Positions 19,190-28,130 of a DNA stretch of 64,000 nucleotides are shown one piece after another. The notes beneath the pieces were generated by a model. It was not told the DNA's origin, ran no database searches, and worked only from the letters and a program-made list of their open reading frames with translations. The stretch spans positions 98,707 through 162,706 of the forward strand of contig JAMPAX010000003.1 in NCBI GenBank assembly GCA_023667015.1, read 5' to 3'. The translations under genes were made by a program, and so were the position numbers. Each line of letters starts with the position of its first letter. Within the stretch, counting starts at the first letter, position 1. Origin of the DNA: Muribaculaceae bacterium. Lineage in GTDB: Bacteria; Bacteroidota; Bacteroidia; Bacteroidales; Muribaculaceae.

Positions 19190-20215
19190 TCAGGAGTTAT
19201 TATCTTTATAAAAATCTTGAATCAGAGAATTTAGCTTATCATGCTCGATAAGGAAACCATCGTGGGCGAACTCCGAATGAATCATACGGTATGTAGCACC
19301 GGGAATCATACGCGCCAAATGTTCAACAATCGAAGGGGGGAAAAGGATGTCGGAAGAGATTGAGACTACAATAGTTTTAGCCTTCACACGCCCCAATACC
19401 TCTACCATAGAGTCTCGGCCGCGTGCCACATCGTGGGCATCGGCCGACTCGCAAAGACGTATATACGACCATGGTGAGAAACGCCGGCACAGTTTAAGAC
19501 CTTGGTATCTCTGATAGCTGTGAGCTCGATGCTCAAACGGATTATCACGATTATCCGGATCGGGCTGAGTCTGATTATACGCATAAGGACCACGATAACT
19601 CAGCAGAGCGATAGAACGAGCAGCGGCAAGACCCTCCATGCCTCCCGAAGGTGTATGGTCATAGAGGGTAGGATCCAATCTCATAGTCATATACATCGAC
19701 TCATTGAAAGCAGCCTCCCACGGAGAGCAACGGCAGTCTGTAGCACACAATACGGCAAACTCAGCGATATCCGGATCAGAGACAAGCCATTCTAAAGCTT
19801 GGAAACCGCCTAACGAAGCGCCTATCATAGCATACATACGAGAAATACCGAGGTGTTGGGCAAGCAGCTTATGGCAAGCTACCATATCGCGTACAGTAAT
19901 TCGTGGGAACTTGTCATACCATGGGGTGTCAGTTCCCGGGATTATAGAAGCCGGGCCGGTAGAGCCATAGCAGGAGCCGAGTACATTAGCACATACGATA
20001 AAATACTTATTGGGGTCGAGAAACTTTCCGGCCTCCACCGTATGGGGCCACCAATCCGCCACATCCGAATTAGCCGTCAGTGCATGCATAACCCAGACCA
20101 CATTATCACGAGAATCATTGAGGGTACCATAGGTATGATAAGCGATATCAACCGACGGGAGCAAATCGCCACACTCAAGACCGAGGGGCAAATTATAATG
20201 AAAGACCTTTTGCAT
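19190..20215 (-). CDS. metX: Homoserine O-acetyltransferase (MetX-type)
   Basis: Acylates homoserine for methionine synthesis. A 341-residue alpha/beta hydrolase: oxyanion region NVVWVMHALTANSD, nucleophile in GASLGGFQALEW (S134), late Asp in SSDILFPP and His in HSEFAHDGFLIEH. MetX proteins may use acetyl- or succinyl-CoA; the sequence alone does not settle this. The metY gene at 45103 would use the acetylated product. It heads the metX-hom operon; the promoter is at 20266-20296. Confidence 0.93.
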   Translation of the reverse strand: MQKVFHYNLPLGLECGDLLPSVDIAYHTYGTLNDSRDNVVWVMHALTANSDVADWWPHTVEAGKFLDPNKYFIVCANVLGSCYGSTGPASIIPGTDTPWYDKFPRITVRDMVACHKLLAQHLGISRMYAMIGASLGGFQALEWLVSDPDIAEFAVLCATDCRCSPWEAAFNESMYMTMRLDPTLYDHTPSGGMEGLAAARSIALLSYRGPYAYNQTQPDPDNRDNPFEHRAHSYQRYQGLKLCRRFSPWSYIRLCESADAHDVARGRDSMVEVLGRVKAKTIVVSISSDILFPPSIVEHLARMIPGATYRMIHSEFAHDGFLIEHDKLNSLIQDFYKDNNS

Positions 20216-20265
20216 TTAAACCTGTAGAAAAAATCGGACAAAAGAGGACTGTCCACAACATCCGA

Positions 20266-20296
20266 CAAAGGTACAGATTATTTCTCAGAAAATCAA
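20266..20296 (-). promoter_or_regulatory. Promoter of metX-hom
   Basis: Minus-strand -7 TACCTTTG (20266-20273) and -33 TTG (20294-20296) are 20 bp apart, an ideal Bacteroidota spacing. The leader is ~45 nt; no riboswitch fold is recognisable in it. Confidence 0.75.
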
Positions 20297-20327
20297 GTTT
20301 GGCTACTGACGCAACAACATGAGACAT

Positions 20328-20363
20328 GATGAATCAGGATGCAGGAGGATGAATCAGGTTGCA
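20328..20363. repeat. 20-bp period direct repeat upstream of corA
   Basis: GATGAATCAGGATGCA (20328-20343) recurs as GATGAATCAGGTTGCA (20348-20363). It lies 41 bp before the corA start, in the promoter region. Confidence 0.6.
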
Positions 20364-20403
20364 ACGGGTCAAACTATGGACGTTGGAATATTGTTATGGA
20401 AAT

Positions 20404-21324
20404 ATGATAAAGATTTACTCATATGAAGAGGAAGGCATAGTAGAGCGCGAAGAGTTGCAGGCGCACTACTGGATGGATGTGGAGAATCCTGATGACAAAG
20501 AATTGGATACGCTCCGCAATCTTGATGTGCCGGAATCTTTCATAGAGAGTATCGAAGACCCGGACGAACGGCCACGTTTCGACCGTGAGAATGGATGGTT
20601 GATGACGTTGCTTCGCATTCCGATTCATGAGCATCCGAATCCATTAATCTACCGTACCATCCCTTTAGGGATAATGACAAAAGAAGAGATGGTCATAACA
20701 ATATGCAGTCATAGGACGAACTTGATCGCTGATTTTGTGGATCACAGCAATCGTCGCCGAATAAATATTGACAACAATCCGGACTTTATATTGCATCTGA
20801 TAAATGCCTCCAACTATTGGTATCAGCATTATCTAAAGAAGATCAATGACATCGTAGCACGATATATGAAAGATTTGGAAGCGGGGGTAAGCAACGACAT
20901 TTTGATGAACATGATGGAGTTGCAGAAAGCCCTGGTATATTTCAACACCTCGCTGAAAGGGAACTCAATGCTGACAGAGCGGCTCAACAAAGTTTTTGTA
21001 GATGATTGTAACGTAGAATTACTTGAGGATGTAGAAATCGAATTAGAACAAGCGTTGAACACCGTCACAATCTATATGGAGATCTTGAGCAACAGTATGG
21101 ATACGTTTGCCTCAGTCATCTCCAACAATGTCAACAACGTAATGAAGACGATGACCTCGATATCGATTATACTGATGATACCAACATTGATAGCGAGCTT
21201 CTACGGCATGAACGTAGGCGTATGGCAGGGAGGGGCGCCCTATGCCTTCGGGGTAATAATATTCACCTCATTTGTATTATCATTATTAGTCTGGTACTGG
21301 CTACGACGCAAAAATTGGATATAA
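20404..21324 (+). CDS. corA: CorA family magnesium/divalent cation transporter
   Basis: A 306-residue inner-membrane channel for Mg2+ (sometimes Co2+ or Ni2+). The N-terminal two-thirds is a cytoplasmic alpha/beta domain with a long helix (YWYQHYLKKINDIVARYM). Two C-terminal membrane helices follow; the first ends in the signature YGMN (IASFYGMNVGV, near residue 270) and the protein ends in a basic WLRRKNWI. The ATG at 20404 is preferred to an upstream TTG (20359). A strong terminator follows at 21330-21363. Confidence 0.95.
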   Translation: MIKIYSYEEEGIVEREELQAHYWMDVENPDDKELDTLRNLDVPESFIESIEDPDERPRFDRENGWLMTLLRIPIHEHPNPLIYRTIPLGIMTKEEMVITICSHRTNLIADFVDHSNRRRINIDNNPDFILHLINASNYWYQHYLKKINDIVARYMKDLEAGVSNDILMNMMELQKALVYFNTSLKGNSMLTERLNKVFVDDCNVELLEDVEIELEQALNTVTIYMEILSNSMDTFASVISNNVNNVMKTMTSISIILMIPTLIASFYGMNVGVWQGGAPYAFGVIIFTSFVLSLLVWYWLRRKNWI

Positions 21325-21329
21325 GAAAA

Positions 21330-21363
21330 AACGTCAGATTTCATAGTACTGAAATCTGACGTT
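21330..21363. terminator. Terminator between corA and the convergent lipoprotein gene
   Basis: A 14-bp perfect stem AACGTCAGATTTCA/TGAAATCTGACGTT with a 6-nt loop, then ATTTTAAGG; the A-tract before it gives a U-tract on the minus strand as well. Confidence 0.85.
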
Positions 21364-21393
21364 ATTTTAAGGAGAATAATGAGCTTATAGAGT

Positions 21394-23457
21394 CTATTTC
21401 CAACCGGCGTCCTCGCCGTTCTTAAACCAGGTACAGCTCTTGTACTTGAACTGGCCGGGACCTGTCACTGTATAGACTACTGTTTCAGCGTCTACAGAGG
21501 GAGTGTAGGCAGTGAAGTGAATTGTCACTGTCACCTCCATACCATCAGCGGGCTTCATGTCATGATGGATCTTCTCGATAGCACCGCGCATAGTCTCGAG
21601 ACAGAAACGCTTCTTGAGAGTTTCAACGATTTGTGCGTCTGTCATGCCGTCATACATACCCTCGGGGGCATTGTTAAGAGCAGTAGCGGCGCGTACGTCG
21701 ACGTTGCCATAGTAGGCAGAAGCACCTGAATAGAACTCAGCATTACCGCGATAGTCAATAAGCGGAGTAGCAGTCGTGAGAGTAGCCGAGGGGTCAGTCT
21801 TCTTCACAACATTGTCGAGAACCCACTCTACGCAAGCCATGTAGTATGTGTAGCTGGGGTCGGTGTTGCGAGAGTATGGGAGAGTCACCTCTACGGAAGG
21901 ATTATACTTCCATACATTGTCGATGCGGGTATACTGCAGAGCAGACGCACCGAGAACAGGGGTCCAGTCGCCGTTGGCCAAGGCATACTGACGAGCCTGA
22001 TAGAAGTCTCCATTAGAAGTATGGTAATAGTAAACTACAGTCTTGGCATCACCCTCCTGAGCATAAGGGAAGCTCTGTTTGAGATATGTGGGGATATACT
22101 GGTCAGGTTGAGTTCCGGAGAAATTAGCATAGCTCAGACCCATGATGTTCTTATAGACATCATTCTGAAGGATCAGCATATCGTTTACAGCAGACCACTT
22201 ACCTCCGGAGTAGCGATAGAGAGAAAGCTCATTGGACGCATTCTGAGCAGCCACACGACGCACAGCACGCTTACCGGGAGCTGTCACTGAGGTACAAACA
22301 AGTTGATAATACTTCCCTCCGGAGATAGCCATATAGTAGCCGGTGAAAGTATATGTACCTTCATTCTCAACCTGAGTCTTGATGAAATCCGGAGTCATGT
22401 AGAGAGAACCGATAGCAGTTTCGGCTCCATCAACAGCGATATTATAATAGTTGCCGGAGATGGAAACTGTACCGGTGAAAGAGACGTACTGAGGATGGAA
22501 ATCATCTGTTTTAGCGATAGCGGCATCCATATCAGCACCGGATACAACCGTAGGAGCGGGGTAAGTATACTCACCGGCACCCTCAACGGTATAGCTTTCT
22601 GCAGTTATGGCAATCTGATAGCCATGATTAAATACAGAGACAGTACCATTAACAGTCACCTTGTCAGCAATCTTCACAGAATTAGTGTCGAAGCCGGAAG
22701 CCTGATAACAGAGAAGGGAACCGGACTTGTCGGTTACGACAAAGCCACGGGAATTGATACCTGTGACATAACCGCAGATTTTTACCTCATCTCCAGTGAC
22801 AGCAGCTCCGGCGATACTTGTCTCCTCCCACTTCTGTACGGGAGGTTCGGGAGTATCAGAGCCGGGCTCGGTAGTAGTATAATTGTAGGAAACAACAGCA
22901 TACTGACCCTCCTTGGCAGTTACATTATTAGCGAGAATAGAGGGGAGGCTTGCAGCGGCGGGGTGAGAGGGAGTAAACGCCTCGAGGGGATCGTTGGAAT
23001 CCCATACAGAAGCATAGTCCTCGGGAGTCACCTTATAGATTGCCGGGCCGGCGTTGAAAGCCTGCACATTCTCAGGGAGAGAAGAAGCCACATCGAAGCC
23101 CACCTTCAGAGACTTACCATTATCATATGTATAATATGGCAAGCCAAGGCTAGAAGACTCCAAGAGAGCAGGAATGAAATATATAGCCTCGTCCTCATTG
23201 GCGAAGCAGCCGTTGGTGCCGATGGCAGCGAGGGCGTCGGTCAGTCCCTTTTCCTCAGCTATAGTCTTGTTAGCCGCGAGGGAAGCAATGTTTTTGTAGT
23301 CCTCGGGGGTAAGAGTATAGTCAGCGGGAACAGATCCACCGGTAATAGCAGGGACATCGAATCCACTGAGATGGTCGTTCCAGGCATTCTCACTGCAGGA
23401 AGTCAGAGCGAGAGCGAGTCCGGCGCCGAACAATATATGTTTGCTAATTGCTTTCAT
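21394..23457 (-). CDS. Surface lipoprotein with OB-fold-like domain, partner of the TonB receptor
   Basis: A 687-residue lipoprotein: signal peptide with lipobox ending TSCS (Cys21) followed by SENAWNDH. Residues ~210-300 contain GDEVKICGYVTGINSRG and FVVTDKSGSLLCY, which resembles the OB-fold-like domains found in Bacteroidota surface lipoproteins; a second similar beta region follows (~310-400). The C-terminal half (~410-687) is rich in Tyr and has no assignment I can make. It is 12 bp downstream of a TonB-dependent receptor gene, so the two probably form one outer-membrane uptake complex in place of SusC/SusD. Ligand unknown. Confidence 0.72.
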   Translation of the reverse strand: MKAISKHILFGAGLALALTSCSENAWNDHLSGFDVPAITGGSVPADYTLTPEDYKNIASLAANKTIAEEKGLTDALAAIGTNGCFANEDEAIYFIPALLESSSLGLPYYTYDNGKSLKVGFDVASSLPENVQAFNAGPAIYKVTPEDYASVWDSNDPLEAFTPSHPAAASLPSILANNVTAKEGQYAVVSYNYTTTEPGSDTPEPPVQKWEETSIAGAAVTGDEVKICGYVTGINSRGFVVTDKSGSLLCYQASGFDTNSVKIADKVTVNGTVSVFNHGYQIAITAESYTVEGAGEYTYPAPTVVSGADMDAAIAKTDDFHPQYVSFTGTVSISGNYYNIAVDGAETAIGSLYMTPDFIKTQVENEGTYTFTGYYMAISGGKYYQLVCTSVTAPGKRAVRRVAAQNASNELSLYRYSGGKWSAVNDMLILQNDVYKNIMGLSYANFSGTQPDQYIPTYLKQSFPYAQEGDAKTVVYYYHTSNGDFYQARQYALANGDWTPVLGASALQYTRIDNVWKYNPSVEVTLPYSRNTDPSYTYYMACVEWVLDNVVKKTDPSATLTTATPLIDYRGNAEFYSGASAYYGNVDVRAATALNNAPEGMYDGMTDAQIVETLKKRFCLETMRGAIEKIHHDMKPADGMEVTVTIHFTAYTPSVDAETVVYTVTGPGQFKYKSCTWFKNGEDAGWK

Positions 23458-23469
23458 ATTGATATTCGA

Positions 23470-26178
23470 TTAGAAATTGATCTTAAGACGCATTGAGAAC
23501 GTACGGCCGAAGGAGTAGATAGCGTAGGTAGCGTTGCTCCAAGTTCCGGGGACGCTGTAAGGAGTCTGGGCGTCTTTTACATAGAAATAGTTGAAGAGGT
23601 TATAGACGTTGCCATAGATAGTAGCGTCCAAGCCGCCGAGTTTGAACTTATAGCTGCAACTGAGGTCTAACTCGTTGCCCCAGGGAATTTTCCAAGGCTC
23701 AGCGAGAGTCAGCTCAGAGTTCATAGAGAGAGCGGAAGCGTCGAGGTAGTAGTCGGCATAGTTGCGAGCGGAGAAAGTCCAGTCAGCACCGATACGGAAA
23801 CCCTTGAAGGGTTTGAATTCAACGCCGAGGGCTCCGGTAGTCTGTGCAGAGCCGAGCACCTTATGACCCTTCTGGTTGATTACACCCCAGGCATGGTCGG
23901 CAGCGCCAACACTGCTGGCGAGTTCACCCTTAGTATTCTTCAGAGGCTGACCCTGCTCATTGTAGTAGTAACCCTTCGGGTTGTTGCACCATTCCCAGTT
24001 ACCCATAGAAATCATACCATTGATTTCCATCCACTTCACGGGAAGATATGTGAAGTTCAATTCAACGCCCATGTGCTGAGCGGAAACATTTTCAAGGTTA
24101 AGAGTATAGTAGTCGCCGTTGGACATCTCACCTCTCTTCTGAGTGTCGCGGTCGCAACGGTCCATCCACTTAGTGTAATAACCGTTAAGTTCGAGAGAGA
24201 ATACCGGAGAATGGAAACCGTAGCCAACCTCGATAGAGCCGATTTTTTCGTTTTTCGACTTGGGGTTGATAGCATTGCTTGTCTCAGGGTTCAAGAAGAC
24301 ACCGCGAGAGAAGAAAGGAGCCTTAGAGATATATCCACCATTGATAAATACATTATTATGGCGGTCGATGTTCCAATTGGCACCACCCTTGATAGTACCG
24401 CCGAGGAAAGTCTTCCAGGGAGTTTTGCCATGAGCCTTATCGTAGTAGAACTTGTCGACTTTCTGATAGCCGGTAACATTGAGAGAGCCGGCGAGCACAG
24501 TAGTAATAGCGCCATCGAGGAGTTTATATTCTGCCTGGCCGTAGATACCCTCCTGATGAGTGTGGCCGATATAGTTACGATAGACAACGTCGCCCACACC
24601 GAGTTTCTGGTATTTCCAGTTGGGATTGAGGGCAGCGGAATTATTTTCGGGTTTCACGTTAGCACGGTCGGTATCGTCCATGAAATACTTACCACCGTAA
24701 AGGTCGATAAGTTCAGTTCTGTGGTCGCCGACATAGTAGCGAAGGTCGATACCGCCGGTAAGAGTAAGCTTATTGGGGAGCACCTCATTCTTATAAGTAG
24801 AAACGAGGCCATACCATTGGTGGTTGTTAATACTCTGAGCCATAGCCATCTGAGAACCGGTCAGAGAAGCGGCATTAACATCCTGAATCATACCATAGTT
24901 AAAAGTGCCGTCCGGGTTGCGGAAATCCCAGAGGAGCTGACCGTTGTAAGCGCCACGCCACTTATTACGCCAATCGGAGGTACGTCCTTGGCCGCTGTAG
25001 CCACCGCCGCTGGCCAGGGAAGCGTAGAGAGCAGAAGAGAGGGAGCTACGTTCGTTGATTTGCCAGATATGGTTGAGGGAGATAATCGGCTTGTGGTACT
25101 GATTGCGGTAGGAAGTACGACGTTGACCTTCGTTGTCGAAGCCATAGTTAGCATTGAACTTATACATGCTCTCGCCATCCATATACTGCTTGGCATTCTG
25201 CCATCCGAGGATATCGAGAGTGCCATAATAAGTGTTACGCTGATTGTGCCATTGCGGAGCACCGAAAGCAGTCAACGAAATCTGGTGGCTGTTACCAATC
25301 TTCTTAGAGATGTTAGCGAAATAGTTCCAAGCCTCGAATTCAGTACCCTGGATATAACCGTTGCCCCATTTGCGAGAGCCCAGGACTGTGATAGCCCATC
25401 CGTTGGGCATCAAGCCGGTGGAGAGGCTGAAGCCTATGTCGTTGAGGCCGTCATTGCCCATACCATACCAGATAGAGCCACCCTTTTTGGAATCCAGACC
25501 ACGGGTAGTAATATTGATAGTACCACCGATAGAAGGAGACGAAATAATCGAAGCACCCAGACCGCGCTGAGTCTGCATCGAAGAAGTTACAGCGCCGAGG
25601 CCGGCGAAATTACTCCAGTAGATACCGCCCCATTCCATATCATTCATAGGGATACCATTCACGAGAACAGCAACGTTAGGAGCCTTAAAGCCACGCATGT
25701 TGATTTTAGCGTCGCCGTAGCCACCACCTTCGGGGGTAGCCCAAACGCCCGGAGTAGTCTTAAGGACTTCGGGGAATTCCTTGTTGCCGAGTTTAGCCTC
25801 AATCTGAAGGGCTGTGATTTCAGACATCGCGATAGGAGTTTCACGAGTACGGGCCATTGACTGAGTCACAACCACGTCTTGGAGCATGGTAGAGTTGGGC
25901 TTAAGCTCAACGACACCCATGTTCTTACCGGGTCGGAGGGTTACGGGGTTATAGCCCACATAATCGAATCGGAGTTCCTTAGCATTGTCGGGAACTCGGA
26001 GAGTAAATCTGCCGTCAAGGTCGGCAGCCACACCGATGTGTGTGCCGGGGACGGAGACGGTGGCACCGATGAGGGGTTCACCATTCTCATCGATAACCTG
26101 CCCACTGCACACGATGTCGGCCCACGCGGCTGCGCTGCAGACAGTAGCGGCTGTGGCAAGAAGGATTAGTCTCTTCAT
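23470..26178 (-). CDS. TonB-dependent receptor with carboxypeptidase-like N-terminal domain
   Basis: A 902-residue outer-membrane receptor. After the signal peptide (to ~20, WADIVCSG) comes a CarboxypepD_reg-like domain (GQVIDENGEPLIGATVSVPG, ~25-105), a plug (~115-235, TQSMARTRETPIAMS, LNTTPG-like KTTPGVWATPEGGG and NMRGFKAPNVAVLVNGIP), then a ~22-strand barrel ending FGRTFSMRLKINF with terminal Phe. The plug motif NMRGFK with NGIPMNDMEWGG is typical of catecholate/peptide-type receptors in Bacteroidota. It is co-transcribed with the 687-aa lipoprotein. The complementary strand carries unusually long open frames, which I regard as shadows of biased codon use. Confidence 0.92.
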   Translation of the reverse strand: MKRLILLATAATVCSAAAWADIVCSGQVIDENGEPLIGATVSVPGTHIGVAADLDGRFTLRVPDNAKELRFDYVGYNPVTLRPGKNMGVVELKPNSTMLQDVVVTQSMARTRETPIAMSEITALQIEAKLGNKEFPEVLKTTPGVWATPEGGGYGDAKINMRGFKAPNVAVLVNGIPMNDMEWGGIYWSNFAGLGAVTSSMQTQRGLGASIISSPSIGGTINITTRGLDSKKGGSIWYGMGNDGLNDIGFSLSTGLMPNGWAITVLGSRKWGNGYIQGTEFEAWNYFANISKKIGNSHQISLTAFGAPQWHNQRNTYYGTLDILGWQNAKQYMDGESMYKFNANYGFDNEGQRRTSYRNQYHKPIISLNHIWQINERSSLSSALYASLASGGGYSGQGRTSDWRNKWRGAYNGQLLWDFRNPDGTFNYGMIQDVNAASLTGSQMAMAQSINNHQWYGLVSTYKNEVLPNKLTLTGGIDLRYYVGDHRTELIDLYGGKYFMDDTDRANVKPENNSAALNPNWKYQKLGVGDVVYRNYIGHTHQEGIYGQAEYKLLDGAITTVLAGSLNVTGYQKVDKFYYDKAHGKTPWKTFLGGTIKGGANWNIDRHNNVFINGGYISKAPFFSRGVFLNPETSNAINPKSKNEKIGSIEVGYGFHSPVFSLELNGYYTKWMDRCDRDTQKRGEMSNGDYYTLNLENVSAQHMGVELNFTYLPVKWMEINGMISMGNWEWCNNPKGYYYNEQGQPLKNTKGELASSVGAADHAWGVINQKGHKVLGSAQTTGALGVEFKPFKGFRIGADWTFSARNYADYYLDASALSMNSELTLAEPWKIPWGNELDLSCSYKFKLGGLDATIYGNVYNLFNYFYVKDAQTPYSVPGTWSNATYAIYSFGRTFSMRLKINF

Positions 26179-26241
26179 TTTGTTTATGATGTTGGTTGGA
26201 ATTATTTTCTTCTTTGAGATTTTTTACGCAATGTTAATTCT

Positions 26242-27243
26242 TCAAGACTTAACGACAGTTTCGTCGGTAGGATTTTCTTGGGGATTGTCTACAATCATAG
26301 TCTCTTCCTTACCATGTGACTTCTTCTCCATCTTTATTTTCACCTTGTCGAAACCGCGGCCATAGACACCATTGACATTACCCTGGGAGACAAAAGCATC
26401 CGGATCGATACTCTTAATGATACGGAATATTGTCACCGATTCAATCTTACGACACCAAACCATAAGGATCTTCACTTGATGTTTTGTATACCACCCTTCG
26501 CCATCAAGAACCGTCACTCCGCGATGGGCCTGCGTATTGATTTTATCAGCGATTTCGCGCCATTTTGTAGAGAAAATCATAAACTGGGTAGCTTGGCGGT
26601 TGGTATTTATAAGCATATCCGTAATGTTCGAATATATAAAGATGATTACCAGACCATAAATAATCTTAGGTACCATCACCTGGAAACGCTCCTCAAGAGT
26701 ACCGTCGAAGGGGGTAAAGAAGATACCGGCAACGATACTCATATCGACAGCCATCATAATACGGCCTACGCTGACGTTAGAAACCTTAGTAATCATAGCG
26801 GCCACGATATCCGTGCCACCCGAAGTTCCGTTATGGATATAGATTGTACCGATACCGATACCGCAGAGGATACCACCAAGGATAATACTCATAGGGGTAT
26901 CCGGGAGCAAAGGGGGATGAGAAGTAAAATACCCTTCAATCAGACCGATAAGAATCGAAATGCCTGTAGCGCCGAAAATAGTACGCATGGTAAACGCACG
27001 TCCAAGCATACGCCAACCGAAAAGGATCAGAATAAGGTTGACACCATACATCGTGACCGCTACCGGGATAAGGCGGTTTGTAGCGAAATAGACGAGGGTA
27101 CCCAGACCAGCCATACCACCGATAACGATATTGTGTGGGAGGATAAAGATTGTAAAGCCTATAGCATAGAAAATCAGGCCAACTATGATCATCACATAGT
27201 CGCGGGCATTATGCATAAGACTGTCGTACTTATGTTTCTTCAT
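26242..27243 (-). CDS. YitT family membrane protein with DUF2179 domain
   Basis: A 333-residue protein with five or six N-terminal membrane helices (YVMIIVGLIFYAIGFTIF; GGMAGLGTLVYF; ILGGILCGIGIG; NGTSGGTDIVAAMI) and a cytoplasmic C-terminal DUF2179-type domain (RQATQFMIFSTKWREIADKI, GVTVLDGEGWYTKHQVKIL, PDAFVSQGNVNGVYGRGF). The arrangement is diagnostic of YitT/YpjC family proteins, whose transport substrate is not established. A charged tail (~300-333) is extra. Promoter at 27290-27320. Only 63 bp separate it from the TonB gene, so read-through is possible. Confidence 0.92.
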   Translation of the reverse strand: MKKHKYDSLMHNARDYVMIIVGLIFYAIGFTIFILPHNIVIGGMAGLGTLVYFATNRLIPVAVTMYGVNLILILFGWRMLGRAFTMRTIFGATGISILIGLIEGYFTSHPPLLPDTPMSIILGGILCGIGIGTIYIHNGTSGGTDIVAAMITKVSNVSVGRIMMAVDMSIVAGIFFTPFDGTLEERFQVMVPKIIYGLVIIFIYSNITDMLINTNRQATQFMIFSTKWREIADKINTQAHRGVTVLDGEGWYTKHQVKILMVWCRKIESVTIFRIIKSIDPDAFVSQGNVNGVYGRGFDKVKIKMEKKSHGKEETMIVDNPQENPTDETVVKS

Positions 27244-27289
27244 GACGTTAGAATAGACTATAAGAATAATTAGTCGTTCGAATATTGCG

Positions 27290-27320
27290 CAAAATTAGAC
27301 AATTCCTATGCAATAATCAA
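27290..27320 (-). promoter_or_regulatory. Promoter of the YitT gene
   Basis: Minus-strand -7 TAATTTTG (27290-27297) and -33 TTG (27318-27320) with 20 bp between. It sits back to back with the plus-strand promoter at 27330. Confidence 0.7.
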
Positions 27321-27329
27321 AAAAAATGT

Positions 27330-27337
27330 TAAATTTG
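27330..27337 (+). promoter_or_regulatory. -7 motif of the small barrel protein gene
   Basis: TAAATTTG 32 bp before the ATG; TATG at 27307-27310 is a weak -33 candidate (19 bp spacing). Confidence 0.55.
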
Positions 27338-27368
27338 CACAAAGAGATATTATAAAGATCAACATACA

Positions 27369-28085
27369 ATGAATATTACAATACTTCCAAGACTTGGAGC
27401 ATGCCTGTTCGGCATGGGAATGGCAATAACATCCTTCGGAGCCGATTTCTTCTCTACTGCAAAAGCAGACAACACATTCGATATCGGATTTCACTTTGGC
27501 ATCAACACCTCCAACCGCACCATGGCTCCGGAGGTATACGACAAATGGAACGTCAACTCCTGGGGAACCGGCATAGATTTAGGTGCGACTGTCGATATTA
27601 ACTTCCGCGACTGGATCTCCGTTCAGCCGGGATTCTTCTTTGACACTCGTTCGGGCAGCTATGCCTATTGCTACAACTATGGGAATGCCGATGGAAGCGT
27701 CTCACAGATTACCCAATTTGGACGCGGTAGAAACTACAACTTCATAATTCCAATAATAGCCATAGGGCATTTAAACGTCACCAACAATGTACGTTGGAAT
27801 CTTGAATTTGGCCCATATATGCAATTCAGCATTCACAACTCCTTCGGCGACAAAGCAGAATATCCCTTATCTGCACTCTCAAACAATAGTGTAAAGCCGG
27901 GAGGAATAGGCACAGCCAAGACGCGCAACTTCGATTTCGGCTGGAAGATGGGGTCATCGTTGACAATCTGCAAGCGCTACGAAGTAGGCGTACACTACCT
28001 GGCAGGCTGTCTGGATGTCTGGAAGCCATCACAGCTTGGTGGTCGGCAAAAGGAATGGGTATTCTCAATAGGATACAAACTTTGA
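27369..28085 (+). CDS. Small outer-membrane beta-barrel protein (porin/PorT-like)
   Basis: A 238-residue protein with signal peptide (1-24, ending SFGA) and alternating strands with aromatic belts: FDIGFHFGINTSN, GIDLGATVDINFRDWISVQPGFFFDTRSG, FNLEFGPYMQF-like WNLEFGPYMQFS and a last strand EWVFSIGYKL ending in Leu. This pattern is an 8-stranded outer-membrane barrel of the PorT/OmpW-like type. No specific function can be assigned. The following 14-bp repeats (28088-28130) separate it from the convergent operon. Confidence 0.8.
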   Translation: MNITILPRLGACLFGMGMAITSFGADFFSTAKADNTFDIGFHFGINTSNRTMAPEVYDKWNVNSWGTGIDLGATVDINFRDWISVQPGFFFDTRSGSYAYCYNYGNADGSVSQITQFGRGRNYNFIIPIIAIGHLNVTNNVRWNLEFGPYMQFSIHNSFGDKAEYPLSALSNNSVKPGGIGTAKTRNFDFGWKMGSSLTICKRYEVGVHYLAGCLDVWKPSQLGGRQKEWVFSIGYKL

Positions 28086-28087
28086 AC

Positions 28088-28130
28088 GATTCAGTATGCT
28101 GGATTCAGTATGCTGGATTCAGTATGCTTA
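28088..28130. repeat. 14-bp tandem repeat GATTCAGTATGCTG x3
   Basis: Three head-to-tail copies at 28088, 28102 and 28116; the third ends ...GCTTA and includes the stop codon of the minus-strand LtaS-like gene. They fill the gap between two convergent genes. Confidence 0.85.

Noticed and set aside
20216..20265. A SAM- or methionine-responsive riboswitch before metX
   Set aside because: The leader is only about 45 nt and has no conserved aptamer blocks.
22303..23496. A 397-codon open frame antisense to the OB-fold lipoprotein
   Set aside because: Same reason; it overlaps a lipoprotein with clear lipobox and shares no recognisable motif with any family.
23863..25860. A 665-codon open frame on the plus strand, antisense to the TonB receptor
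   Set aside because: The minus-strand receptor has full domain structure and family motifs; the antisense product has no signal, domain or composition typical of a protein. Codon bias of the receptor explains the lack of stops.
28088..28130. CRISPR-like array
   Set aside because: The 14-bp units are contiguous without spacers and there are no cas genes.
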